Below are positions 44,055-51,915 of a stretch of DNA of 64,000 nt, in pieces. Each line of letters opens with the position of its first letter. Within the stretch, counting starts at the first letter, position 1. The notes under the pieces were generated by a model. The model was not told where the DNA came from, made no database searches, and worked only from the letters and a program-made list of their open reading frames with translations. The translations under genes and the position numbers were made by a program. Location of the stretch: positions 18,030 through 82,029 of the forward strand of contig CAYWYR010000015.1 of NCBI GenBank assembly GCA_964462685.1, read 5' to 3'. The stretch comes from CAYWYR01 sp964462685 (GTDB taxonomy: Bacteria > Bacteroidota > Ignavibacteria > Kapaibacteriales > UBA2268).

Positions 44055-46214
44055 ATGGCTAAAGGGAAACAGAAAAGCAGATTCAGCTCCGGCGGAATGG
44101 CCAATATTGGCAATGTCGGTAGGCGGGCTATGCCATTTATTTCGGCAAATCCCGATCTGGGGCTTGCCGTAGGTGTGATACTGATCCTTGGGCTTCTGAT
44201 TATCCCGCTGCCACCTATGCTGCTGGATCTGTTTTTGGCAGTCAATATATCTTTTTCTGTATTGATATTGCTGATAGCGGTTTACTTAAAGACTCCACTG
44301 GAGTTTTCATCATTTCCTTCCGTTCTGCTGATCACTACCCTGTTTCGCTTGGGGCTGAATGTTGCCTCAACCAGGCTTATACTCGGTAAGGCGGAAGCTG
44401 GTGATATCATCCATGCCTTCGGGAACTTTGTGATAGAAGGTAATTATGTCGTCGGTATTATTATATTTCTGATACTACTGATTATCAATTTTATCGTCGT
44501 AATCAAAGGTTCCAGCCGTATCGCCGAAGTAGGTGCTCGCTTTGCCTTAGACGCACTCCCCGGTAAACAGATGTCAATCGACGCCGACCTAAACGCCGGG
44601 TATATCGACGAGCAAACTGCAAAAGCCAGAAGAAAAGACCTTACACGCGAATCTGATTTTTATGGCTCTATGGATGGTGCGGCAAAGTTCATCAAGGGTG
44701 ATGCGATAGCCGGGATTATCATAACGATAATCAACCTTATGGGTGGTTTCCTTATCGGTATCTTCCAGTATGATATGTCATTTGATACTTCCATAACCAC
44801 TTATTCTATTTTGACTATCGGTGACGGGCTTGTATCACAGATTCCATCACTACTGATATCTGTAGCCGGCGGTCTAGTTGTTACCCGCTCTGGTGCGGAT
44901 GATAATCTTGATGTGGAGATAGGCCAGCAGTTTGGTTCCAAACCTAAGCCACTTTATATGGCTGCCGGAACACTTGCAATGATGAGTATCCTACCCGGCT
45001 TCCCGATGATACCATTTTTAGCTATAGCTACCACACTTGCCGCTATCGGATATCTCAGACAAAAAACTATCAGAGAAGATTCTGAAAACGAAACGCGATT
45101 AAAACTCGCGGAAGCCGAAGAAAACAAAGAACCATCCGAACAGCCCGTAGAAAGTCTGCTTCGGGTTGATCCGATTGAAATAGAGCTTGGCTATTCACTG
45201 ATTCAATTAGTTGATGAAACCCAAGGCGGCGATGTATTCAAGCGTATTACTAATGTAAGGCGGCAGTTGGCTCAGGAGCTTGGTATCATAGTGCCCCCGG
45301 TTCGCGTCAGGGATAATCTACAGCTCGACCCCGAAACATATATCGTCAAGATCAGGGGGAATGAGATCGCTACAAACCAACTTCAGCCAAATAGACTTCT
45401 CGCTATGAATCCCGGAACCGCTGAAGGCGATCTGCAGGGCATACACGTTACAGAACCGGTATTTGGCTTGCCTGCAACCTGGGTTCAGAATTACGACCGT
45501 GAGAATGCTGAGATAATGGGTTATACAGTAGTGGAATCCCCTACTGTGCTGACAACTCACCTTACGGAATTACTACGCCGAAACGCTGATAAACTGCTTA
45601 CTAGACAGGATGTAAAACATCTTATCGAAAACCTAAAAGATGATTATCCAGCACTTGTGGAAGAAGCTACACCTGAACTACTGCCAGCATCTATCCTCCA
45701 GAAAGTGCTTCAGAATCTTCTCAGCGAAGGAGTCCCGATACGAGATCTAGCTATGATACTAGAATCGCTATTGGAATATATAAGCGTTACGAAAAATGTA
45801 GATGTTCTTACTGAATATGTTCGCCACAACCTATCGGAAACGATCAAGAAACTTTATGAGAACGAGAACGGTGTAATCCATGCGATAGCAGTAGATCCAA
45901 GGCTCGAGGATCAGCTAAGCCAAAATCTGCAGACTACTGGCGACACTACCGCTATCGCTCCTTCGATGGGTTTATCCCCAAATGATATGAAGGTTATAAA
46001 CCAGTCGCTTGAAGACGCAATAAACGATGTTACCCTATCCGGGCATTTACCGATAGTTATCTGTTCAGCACAGATAAGGCCTTTCTTTTATCGCATGATA
46101 CATACAAAGTTCCCGATGGTATCTGTTATCAGCTATACAGAGCTGCCACCTGAAACCGATGTGGAGCTACAGGCCACCGTAGAACTGCGCCTACCTGAGA
46201 AAGCTGAAGTATAG
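44055..46214 (+). CDS. flhA: Flagellar biosynthesis protein FlhA
   Basis: 719 aa. The N-terminal half has about eight membrane helices with FRLGLNVASTRLIL, NFIVVIKGSSRIAEVGARFA, ALDALPGKQMSIDADLNAG and RESDFYGSMDGAAKFIKGDA, the FlhA/FHIPEP signature. A cytoplasmic C-terminal domain follows (about 360-719), with VPPVRVRDNL, GIHVTEPVFGLPATWV and ending PEKAEV. FlhA is the export-gate protein that docks chaperone-substrate complexes. No flhB, fliP, fliQ or fliR is adjacent. No obvious Shine-Dalgarno sequence precedes the ATG. Confidence 0.96.
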   Translation: MAKGKQKSRFSSGGMANIGNVGRRAMPFISANPDLGLAVGVILILGLLIIPLPPMLLDLFLAVNISFSVLILLIAVYLKTPLEFSSFPSVLLITTLFRLGLNVASTRLILGKAEAGDIIHAFGNFVIEGNYVVGIIIFLILLIINFIVVIKGSSRIAEVGARFALDALPGKQMSIDADLNAGYIDEQTAKARRKDLTRESDFYGSMDGAAKFIKGDAIAGIIITIINLMGGFLIGIFQYDMSFDTSITTYSILTIGDGLVSQIPSLLISVAGGLVVTRSGADDNLDVEIGQQFGSKPKPLYMAAGTLAMMSILPGFPMIPFLAIATTLAAIGYLRQKTIREDSENETRLKLAEAEENKEPSEQPVESLLRVDPIEIELGYSLIQLVDETQGGDVFKRITNVRRQLAQELGIIVPPVRVRDNLQLDPETYIVKIRGNEIATNQLQPNRLLAMNPGTAEGDLQGIHVTEPVFGLPATWVQNYDRENAEIMGYTVVESPTVLTTHLTELLRRNADKLLTRQDVKHLIENLKDDYPALVEEATPELLPASILQKVLQNLLSEGVPIRDLAMILESLLEYISVTKNVDVLTEYVRHNLSETIKKLYENENGVIHAIAVDPRLEDQLSQNLQTTGDTTAIAPSMGLSPNDMKVINQSLEDAINDVTLSGHLPIVICSAQIRPFFYRMIHTKFPMVSVISYTELPPETDVELQATVELRLPEKAEV

Positions 46215-46283
46215 TTATAACTACTTAGCACCTTTAGGCGTTATCTATATATATTTGATTATGAAAAAATATTTAGTTAGAAT

Positions 46284-46610
46284 ATGAATTATCAGTACAA
46301 TCGGGACTCGGTGGCAGGAAATACAAATAAAGTAAAGGATTACTATAAGATACTGGGGGTAGACAGAACAGCTACCACCGCCCAGATCAAAAAGAAGTAT
46401 AAAGAACTTGCGAGAAGGTATCACCCTGATGCCAATCAACCGCAGGATGAAGCCACTATGCGTGAAAGATTCGAGGAGATCACAGAAGCCTATAAAGTAC
46501 TCGGTACATTATCCAATAGGCTAAAATATTCTGTTTTGCTACATAATAACAAAACAGTATTGGATAAAGTCGCACTCTACGATTATGAGCATAAAAGGAA
46601 GTTTTCCTGA
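46284..46610 (+). CDS. Short J-domain protein (DnaJ-like)
   Basis: 108 aa. A J-domain spans about 17-80: KDYYKILGVDRTATTAQIKK, then KYKELARRYHPDANQ with the HPD motif that stimulates DnaK ATPase, and FEEITEAYKVLG. Nothing of the G/F, zinc finger or C-terminal DnaJ domains is present; the last 28 residues are a basic tail. It probably recruits DnaK to a specific client. It follows flhA by 69 nt on the same strand, which could be coincidental. Confidence 0.85.
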   Translation: MNYQYNRDSVAGNTNKVKDYYKILGVDRTATTAQIKKKYKELARRYHPDANQPQDEATMRERFEEITEAYKVLGTLSNRLKYSVLLHNNKTVLDKVALYDYEHKRKFS

Positions 46611-46734
46611 ACTCCTGGCTTATCTTATAATGATAGGCGATTCCAACCTATAGTTTATCCAAGCCTCCCCCAATATACACTTTGCCTTTTTAACTGCCAC
46701 GATACCCGTATCTGATCTTTTAATATCATATCCT

Positions 46735-46742
46735 TATCTTTG
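46735..46742 (+). promoter_or_regulatory. Putative -7 promoter element upstream of metB (TATCTTTG)
   Basis: TATCTTTG fits the TAnnTTTG consensus and lies 35 nt before the ATG at 46777, a sensible leader length. The -33 element is not certain. Confidence 0.4.
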
Positions 46743-46776
46743 TATATATTTTTAAATTAAAACCAAAGATCAATCG

Positions 46777-47943
46777 ATGTCAAAAGACTTTAGAAACAAG
46801 GGATTCCAGACCCGAGCACTCCATGTGGGTAACGATCCGGATCCAATCAACGGTGCCGTAGCCCCGGCTATCTACCAAACCTCAACTTACGTACAGCGCT
46901 CCCCTGGAGAGCATCAGGGCTATGAGTACTCCCGCACACATAACCCTACTCGCGACAGACTGCAGGAATGCCTCGCATCGCTTGAAAAAGCTGAACATTG
47001 TGTTGTTACCGCTACCGGAATGGCCGCTACCCAGCTTATAATGCTTACAGTACCTAGAGGTAGTAAGATCGTATCGGGAGATGATGTTTACGGTGGCACT
47101 TACAGGCTATTTACGACTGTACTTCAAAACGATTTCGAATTCTCTTTTGCAGATTCTTCCAGAACCGATGACTTAATCGCGTTACTCGAAGAAGAAAAGC
47201 CCTATCTTATCTGGCTTGAGACTCCTACAAACCCTTTGCTTAAAGTCTGTGATATAGAAAAGATATGTATCAAAGCCAAAGAAGTCGGTGCTAAAGTAGT
47301 AGTCGATAATACTTTTGCCTCCCCATACTTCCAGAATCCTTTAGAGTTAGGTGCTGATATAGCATATCACTCTATGAGCAAATATATGAACGGGCATAGT
47401 GATATAGTTGCAGGTGCTATAATGCTGAACGACAGCGAATGGCACGAGAAACTCCATAAAATGCAAAACAACACAGGCCCTACCCTAAGCCCATTCGATA
47501 GTTGGCTTGTACTGCGAGGAGTAAAAACACTCGGTATCCGAATGGAACGACACGCCAGCAATGCACAAAAAATAGCCGAATGGCTGGAAAACCATGACCA
47601 GGTCGAGAAGGTTGTATATCCAGGTCTTAAGTCTCATCCGAATCATGAAGTAGCTAAAAAGCAGATGTCTGGGTTCAGCGGTATGATAACCTTCTTCATA
47701 AAAGGAGGGCTAGAAGCCAGCCGTAAATTCCTTGAGAACGTAAAAGTATTCGTACTTGCAGAAAGCCTTGGCGGGGTAGAAAGCCTTATCGAACATCCCG
47801 CTATAATGACTCACGCTTCCATACCGAAAGAAGAAAGGGAAAAAATCGGCCTAAAGGATAATCTGATCCGCATCTCTGTTGGGATAGAAGAAGTGGATGA
47901 TTTGTTTGAAGATCTGAAAAACGGATTTGCGGCCGCTAAATAA
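46777..47943 (+). CDS. metB: Cystathionine gamma-synthase/lyase family enzyme
   Basis: 388 aa. PLP-dependent Cys/Met metabolism fold: FQTRALHVGNDPDPINGAVA, EYSRTHNPTRDRLQ near 50-62, VVDNTFASPYFQNPLELGAD, and HSMSKYMNGHSDIVAG with Lys202 as the PLP Schiff-base lysine; C-terminal SLGGVESLIEHPA and RISVGIEEVDDLFEDL. It makes cystathionine from an activated homoserine and cysteine, or cleaves cystathionine. Synthase and gamma-lyase cannot be separated reliably by eye. It ends at a strong terminator that is part of the 57-bp repeat. Confidence 0.88.
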   Translation: MSKDFRNKGFQTRALHVGNDPDPINGAVAPAIYQTSTYVQRSPGEHQGYEYSRTHNPTRDRLQECLASLEKAEHCVVTATGMAATQLIMLTVPRGSKIVSGDDVYGGTYRLFTTVLQNDFEFSFADSSRTDDLIALLEEEKPYLIWLETPTNPLLKVCDIEKICIKAKEVGAKVVVDNTFASPYFQNPLELGADIAYHSMSKYMNGHSDIVAGAIMLNDSEWHEKLHKMQNNTGPTLSPFDSWLVLRGVKTLGIRMERHASNAQKIAEWLENHDQVEKVVYPGLKSHPNHEVAKKQMSGFSGMITFFIKGGLEASRKFLENVKVFVLAESLGGVESLIEHPAIMTHASIPKEEREKIGLKDNLIRISVGIEEVDDLFEDLKNGFAAAK

Positions 47944-47975
47944 GCAGAACAGATCACGACATATACCTTACGTAT

Positions 47976-48032
47976 ATCAGCCAAGCCTCACTGTGGAAAT
48001 ACCGTGGGGCTTTATTTGTTCCGGGTGTGGGT
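47976..48032. repeat. 57-bp direct repeat, left copy (possible attachment site)
   Basis: Identical over 57 bases to 49197-49253. It contains a hairpin AAGCCTCAC (47983-47991) / GTGGGGCTT (48004-48012) and, on the minus strand, the last codons (THTRNK stop) of the gene that ends in the right copy. It lies just after metB. Confidence 0.95.
47983..48018 (+). terminator. Terminator of metB
   Basis: Nine-base stem AAGCCTCAC / GTGGGGCTT with one G-U pair and a 12-base loop, followed by TATTTGTT. It sits within the left 57-bp repeat. Confidence 0.75.
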
Positions 48033-48057
48033 AGTAATATAGATAGATAATATTACT
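48033..48057. other. Perfect inverted repeat at the inner edge of the cassette
   Basis: AGTAATAT (48033-48040) and ATATTACT (48050-48057) are perfect complements with a 9-base loop, starting at the very first base after the left direct repeat. Could be an operator, a recombination feature, or chance in AT-rich DNA. Confidence 0.45.
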
Positions 48058-48212
48058 ATCGGCTTTTGAGATATACCCTTTTTGCTTGTTATGCTAAGCC
48101 ATGGTTTCGTATTTGCCTTAATGCATTAATCAGCAAACTTATAGTATGATAAACTTTTTTTCTTTAATGTTGTATTAGTATTACAAGCAGTCTTTATTAT
48201 TTAGGAAGCCTA

Positions 48213-48398
48213 ATGCCACAAACAAGATCACTAAAAAGTAACAAGTCATCTACTGAACCTAAAATCGGACAGGTGAAAAATCCTAGGACAGGCAAATGGA
48301 TTAAAATCGATAGAACTAAAGGTTTGATTTTATCCGTCAAAAAAACAGATGGTAAATATGCCGGTGTTCCAATTATAAGGAAAAGTAAACAGGCATGA
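48213..48398 (+). CDS. 61-aa basic protein of the 48-kb cassette
   Basis: 61 aa, strongly basic. AGGA ends 7 bases before the ATG. The core KIGQVKNPRTGKWIKIDRTK followed by GLILSVKKTDGKYAGVPI has the look of a compact beta domain found in many short bacterial proteins (a 'NPxTGxxxKID...G.I...K..G.Y..vPI' pattern) with no function I can name. Its stop overlaps the ATG of the next gene (ATGA), so the two are coupled, as in toxin-antitoxin or small defence operons. It lies between two 57-bp repeats. Confidence 0.7.
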   Translation: MPQTRSLKSNKSSTEPKIGQVKNPRTGKWIKIDRTKGLILSVKKTDGKYAGVPIIRKSKQA

Positions 48399-49036
48399 TT
48401 TACTATAATTTCGATGGTAAGGTCAATTATGATTCGATTATGTATAAGCCCAAAACCTGCTTTATAATGACACAACTTGGTGAACCTGTACCAGATACAA
48501 TAATAAACATACGCAGTATTATAAGTGGCTTACTTGAGAAAAACAGTTATGAAATGATAGACGCTTCTTCTTTCGTTGGTGGGAAGGATTATCTTTCAAA
48601 GATATGGGGTTTGCTAATAGGCGTACCCGTAGGTATAGCGATTGTTACTAATTCTATGACCAAAAAGACGCTAGCTAATATCTTCTACGAACTGGGAGTT
48701 ATGAATTCTCACGGTAAAGATACGATAGTCATTAAGACAGATGACTTTGATATTCCATCTGATTTTGTAAGAACAGAGTACATCAAATACAATCATAGTT
48801 TCAAGGATAACTTCAAGAAATTTATTTCTAGTTTGGAAGATCAAGTAGAATATTATAATACTATGGCTTATGCAACAGAGGCAAACCCTGCCCTTACATT
48901 CGATTATAATCGAAGAGCATATCTATTAAGCAATAACCCGGATTTCTATAAAGAAATAGAAAAGCTAATCTTAGATAAGACTATAGATGCACAAACTAAA
49001 TTCAATATAAAGTCTTTTTTGAGAGTATGTAAATAA
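48395..49036 (+). CDS. TIR/nucleoside deoxyribosyltransferase-like protein of the 48-kb cassette
   Basis: 213 aa, AT-rich gene. Residues about 20-135 look like a Rossmann-type alpha/beta fold: first strand CFIMTQLGEP at 22-31; LLIGVPVGIAIVTNSMTKKT at 73-92; then ANIFYELGVMNSHGKDTIVI at 94-113. The last segment matches the 'pNVfYELGiAhAlgkp.ili' hallmark shared by TIR-like nucleotide-binding proteins and the nucleoside 2-deoxyribosyltransferase superfamily. The Glu of YELG (Glu99) is in the place of the catalytic glutamate. The C-terminal 80 residues are helical, of unknown role. A nucleotide or NAD glycosidase activity is inference. Coupled to the 61-aa gene by ATGA. Confidence 0.65.
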   Translation: MIYYNFDGKVNYDSIMYKPKTCFIMTQLGEPVPDTIINIRSIISGLLEKNSYEMIDASSFVGGKDYLSKIWGLLIGVPVGIAIVTNSMTKKTLANIFYELGVMNSHGKDTIVIKTDDFDIPSDFVRTEYIKYNHSFKDNFKKFISSLEDQVEYYNTMAYATEANPALTFDYNRRAYLLSNNPDFYKEIEKLILDKTIDAQTKFNIKSFLRVCK

Positions 49037-49196
49037 AAGGGTAGATTGATTCAATTGTATCCAAATCTCCTATCTAAAACTCTTTAATACTGAGATTTTA
49101 TGAGCCTAATTTAGTCTTATAAGTATCATTGCCGTTACAATGCTCTTGTATAGCAAACCCATAAAAAATTTATTCGTAAAACAACCCTTGCAATCA

Positions 49197-49253
49197 ATCA
49201 GCCAAGCCTCACTGTGGAAATACCGTGGGGCTTTATTTGTTCCGGGTGTGGGT
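49197..49253. repeat. 57-bp direct repeat, right copy (possible attachment site)
   Basis: Identical to 47976-48032. On the plus strand it supplies a terminator for the cassette genes; on the minus strand it encodes the last seven codons of the 143-aa gene that reads into it. Distance between corresponding bases of the copies is 1221 bp. Confidence 0.95.
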
Positions 49254-49664
49254 GCTTAGCCTCTTTACCAATAGGTAATTGATTAAAGTGAATATACCGA
49301 CAAGCGGTATCCATGATACAAGCATAAGAATATCTTTAGGGCTACTATATCCTTGCTCTGGGAAAAGAATGAAAACCAATGCCACTATCTGCAAACCAAA
49401 AGTGATCACATTGTAAATAAACTCACGTTTGCCAGCCTGCCTTTTGCCCCATAGGTATCCAGTAAGTATATTCGTTATCACCAACTGCCCGAAAGCAGTT
49501 ATCACAGGGGTTTCTCCAATATAATTAGATGTCACAAAATAAATAATCGATATGCCGAAGATAAGCCATCCTGCGATGTGGGCAGCTTTATACAGTTTGC
49601 TGATAGGGCGAATATTTGATTTTTTTGCCGTTCGGCTGGCGAGTCTTTTCCAGTCCATTGCCAC
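49233..49664 (-). CDS. Small integral membrane protein (143 aa)
   Basis: 143 aa. A basic N-terminus (DWKRLASRTAKKSNIRP) precedes four predicted membrane helices (about 27-45, 55-70, 84-101, 112-132) and a basic tail. No family recognised. It starts one base after the rodA stop and closes a tight five-gene operon. Its last codons lie inside the right 57-bp repeat, so any recombination at that repeat would preserve the gene's end. Confidence 0.7.
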   Translation of the reverse strand: MAMDWKRLASRTAKKSNIRPISKLYKAAHIAGWLIFGISIIYFVTSNYIGETPVITAFGQLVITNILTGYLWGKRQAGKREFIYNVITFGLQIVALVFILFPEQGYSSPKDILMLVSWIPLVGIFTLINYLLVKRLSTHTRNK

Positions 49665-49665
49665 A

Positions 49666-50913
49666 TCACGCCTTTTCTTTGTCTCTGTAGATATTGATCA
49701 GCAGGCCTAGAAGGAATAGATTGAGTATCATATTAGTACCGCCGTAACTCATAAACGGTAGAGGTATACCCATCACAGGCATTACCCCAATCACCATACC
49801 GATGTTTATCAAAATATGATAGAAAAGCATAGCACCTATCGCGAAAGCAATCACCGAGTAGAATGGTCCCGTGGACTGAATCGCCAGCCTGAGACATCTA
49901 TAGACAAGCAAGCAGTGCAGCAATATTACAATAACACCGCCAACGAAACCGAACTCTTCTGTAGGTACGGAATAAATAAAGTCAGTCCACTGCATCGGTA
50001 TATACCGAAGCTGGGTCTGTGTACCTTCCAGATAGCCTTTTCCCCATAATCCGCCAGAACCCACTGCCGTTTGGGACTGAATCACATTATACCCTTTACC
50101 TTGTGGATCAGACATGGGGTCGATGAATGAATCAATCCTGTTCTTTTGGTGTGGCTCTAGATTATCATATACTATAGGTGCGGCGAATCCCGCAACTACG
50201 AACATCCCAATAACAACTATCTTGGCCCAGATCCTGCTTTTAATAAATAATGCGATAAATCCTAAAACCGATGCTGTAATAACGAATATAGCTTGGTCAT
50301 TTATAGAAGCAATGATAAGGATAGGCATCGATACGACCATAAATATAAACAGCAGACTAAAGCCTGACCAATAAAGAATACCCAGGAATATGATACCGAG
50401 AACAGAAGCCGAGCCGATATCGGGCTGTAACACTATCAATCCCAGAGGTACAGCTACTATTAGCCCGCATATAAGAAGATCCTTTACTTTATTGATATCT
50501 GTTTTAGGCCGGGCAAGCCAATACGCTATCATCATGATAACACCCAGCTTTGCCATTTCGGCAGGCTGAATTGATAAGCCACCTACCACAAGCCAGCCTT
50601 TCGTACCATAGACCGCTTTACCGACAACAAGTACAGCCCCGAGCAGAGCCACAGCTATCCCATAAACCGCGAAGGTACTATACTTTATGATATTCTTCGG
50701 AAGGAACGCTACTACAAGCATTATCACAAAACCGATACCTGTAGATATCAGTTGCTTGGTAAAAAGTGTAGCGCTTGTTTCCGTTGCGGTAGAGCTATAT
50801 ATAGACAATAAACCGATTATTATCAAGCCCAACGCTACGGAAAATGTCTTAAAATCAAAGACGATGAAACGCTCACGTTGATCGATACTTACATTAAGGT
50901 CTTTTGTCAGCAT
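49666..50913 (-). CDS. rodA: Rod shape-determining protein RodA (SEDS family)
   Basis: 415 aa, ten or so membrane helices. SEDS motifs are visible: GLSIQPAEMAKLGVIMMIAY, VLQPDIGSASVLGIIFLGIL, GKGYNVIQSQTAVGSGGLWG and the loop PTEEFGFVGGV, with PLPFMSYGGTNMILNLFLLG near the end. RodA polymerises peptidoglycan glycan strands in the elongasome with PBP2. It is separated by 3 nt from the gene upstream and 1 nt from the one downstream. mreBCD and pbp2 are not in this window; FtsW is the alternative family member, but the sequence reads as RodA. Confidence 0.92.
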   Translation of the reverse strand: MLTKDLNVSIDQRERFIVFDFKTFSVALGLIIIGLLSIYSSTATETSATLFTKQLISTGIGFVIMLVVAFLPKNIIKYSTFAVYGIAVALLGAVLVVGKAVYGTKGWLVVGGLSIQPAEMAKLGVIMMIAYWLARPKTDINKVKDLLICGLIVAVPLGLIVLQPDIGSASVLGIIFLGILYWSGFSLLFIFMVVSMPILIIASINDQAIFVITASVLGFIALFIKSRIWAKIVVIGMFVVAGFAAPIVYDNLEPHQKNRIDSFIDPMSDPQGKGYNVIQSQTAVGSGGLWGKGYLEGTQTQLRYIPMQWTDFIYSVPTEEFGFVGGVIVILLHCLLVYRCLRLAIQSTGPFYSVIAFAIGAMLFYHILINIGMVIGVMPVMGIPLPFMSYGGTNMILNLFLLGLLINIYRDKEKA

Positions 50914-50916
50914 CTA

Positions 50917-51915
50917 TTAATCCTCGGTCCGGCTGACTTTAACATTGGGATCTGGCGTTCTGGATGCAAAGTTTTGGTTTGGCCTTCCTATAGGCATAGG
51001 GTCGGGGAAAACAGTCTGCACTGTAACCGCAAAAACAGAATCCTGTTCCAAAAACCCCGAATACGGTATGATAGTCGCATTTTCTCTATAATTGTTATCA
51101 CCGTATAATACAAGATGACCTTTCGGGATATCGGAAGGCAATCCGTGGATTACTTTTGATATCAAAAGATCCCCGCTTCTGAGACCATAGGTATCGGGAA
51201 ATTCCTGACCAACTACGGTCAGCACGTAATTATCCCGTATCATATCGGAATATCTCACATTCAGAAGAGATAGGATAGCAAACGTACCGATCACAACAAG
51301 TGTCCTTTGCTTCTCATCGCCACCATATCCGAAAATTTTTAGAGTTACATAAAACGCAACTGAGAAAGTCAGGATAAAAAGGATTTTTCTTGCCCATACC
51401 TGGCTTTCAGGCCATAGGGTAGAAGGCAGTACATACATACCAACACCAAGCAGTACAACCGCAATACCGATATGCCAGTACCGAGTAGCTAAAAGTCCTA
51501 AACCAGGCCAGAGTCTGTTCAGAAACTGCAAGAGCCAGAACCTTGTGATACCACCTCTTACCCTGGCGTTTGTTTTAACCGGGCTATCATTGGCGCTGTT
51601 GTTTTTTACCGTATCAGGGGTAAGTATCAACAATGGTTTTACGATAGAATAAATAAAAGCTATGAGAACAAGCCCTACGCCAATATACACCTGCCGTATC
51701 GGCCCTGAGTGATCACCCAGTGATACAAAGGAAAGATAGAATCCGGCTATGTAAATCACAAAAGTTATAACCGTATCAACCCATTTTTTATGTGAGGCAA
51801 ACCCTAATCCGGGTTGCAGGAAATTAAGCAGAGAGATATACCATCTATATCTAAACAAATACTCTTTTGAAGGGTTTTCTCCGCCTTTATCGATTTGATT
51901 TTCAGACAAGCTCAT
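50917..51915 (-). CDS. Membrane protein with degenerate signal-peptidase-like domain
   Basis: 332 aa. About seven hydrophobic segments (first at about 28-45, last near 200-215) precede a soluble region (about 225-332): VVGQEFPDTYGLRSGDLLIS, then GLPSDIPKGHLVLYGDN. This resembles the catalytic core of type I signal peptidases (S26: 'v.G.SM.Pt...Gd.v...k......GDiVvf'), but the catalytic Ser-Met is replaced by Glu-Phe, and the Lys of box D is not obvious. I therefore call it a non-catalytic relative at best. It overlaps purC by 14 nt and sits in a tight operon with rodA. Confidence 0.6.
   Translation of the reverse strand: MSLSENQIDKGGENPSKEYLFRYRWYISLLNFLQPGLGFASHKKWVDTVITFVIYIAGFYLSFVSLGDHSGPIRQVYIGVGLVLIAFIYSIVKPLLILTPDTVKNNSANDSPVKTNARVRGGITRFWLLQFLNRLWPGLGLLATRYWHIGIAVVLLGVGMYVLPSTLWPESQVWARKILFILTFSVAFYVTLKIFGYGGDEKQRTLVVIGTFAILSLLNVRYSDMIRDNYVLTVVGQEFPDTYGLRSGDLLISKVIHGLPSDIPKGHLVLYGDNNYRENATIIPYSGFLEQDSVFAVTVQTVFPDPMPIGRPNQNFASRTPDPNVKVSRTED

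Noticed and set aside
47976..49253. Integron cassette with attC-like 57-bp repeats
   Set aside because: Length and hairpin are suggestive, but the repeat lacks the paired RYYYAAC and GTTRRRY core sites of attC and there is no integrase or further cassette.
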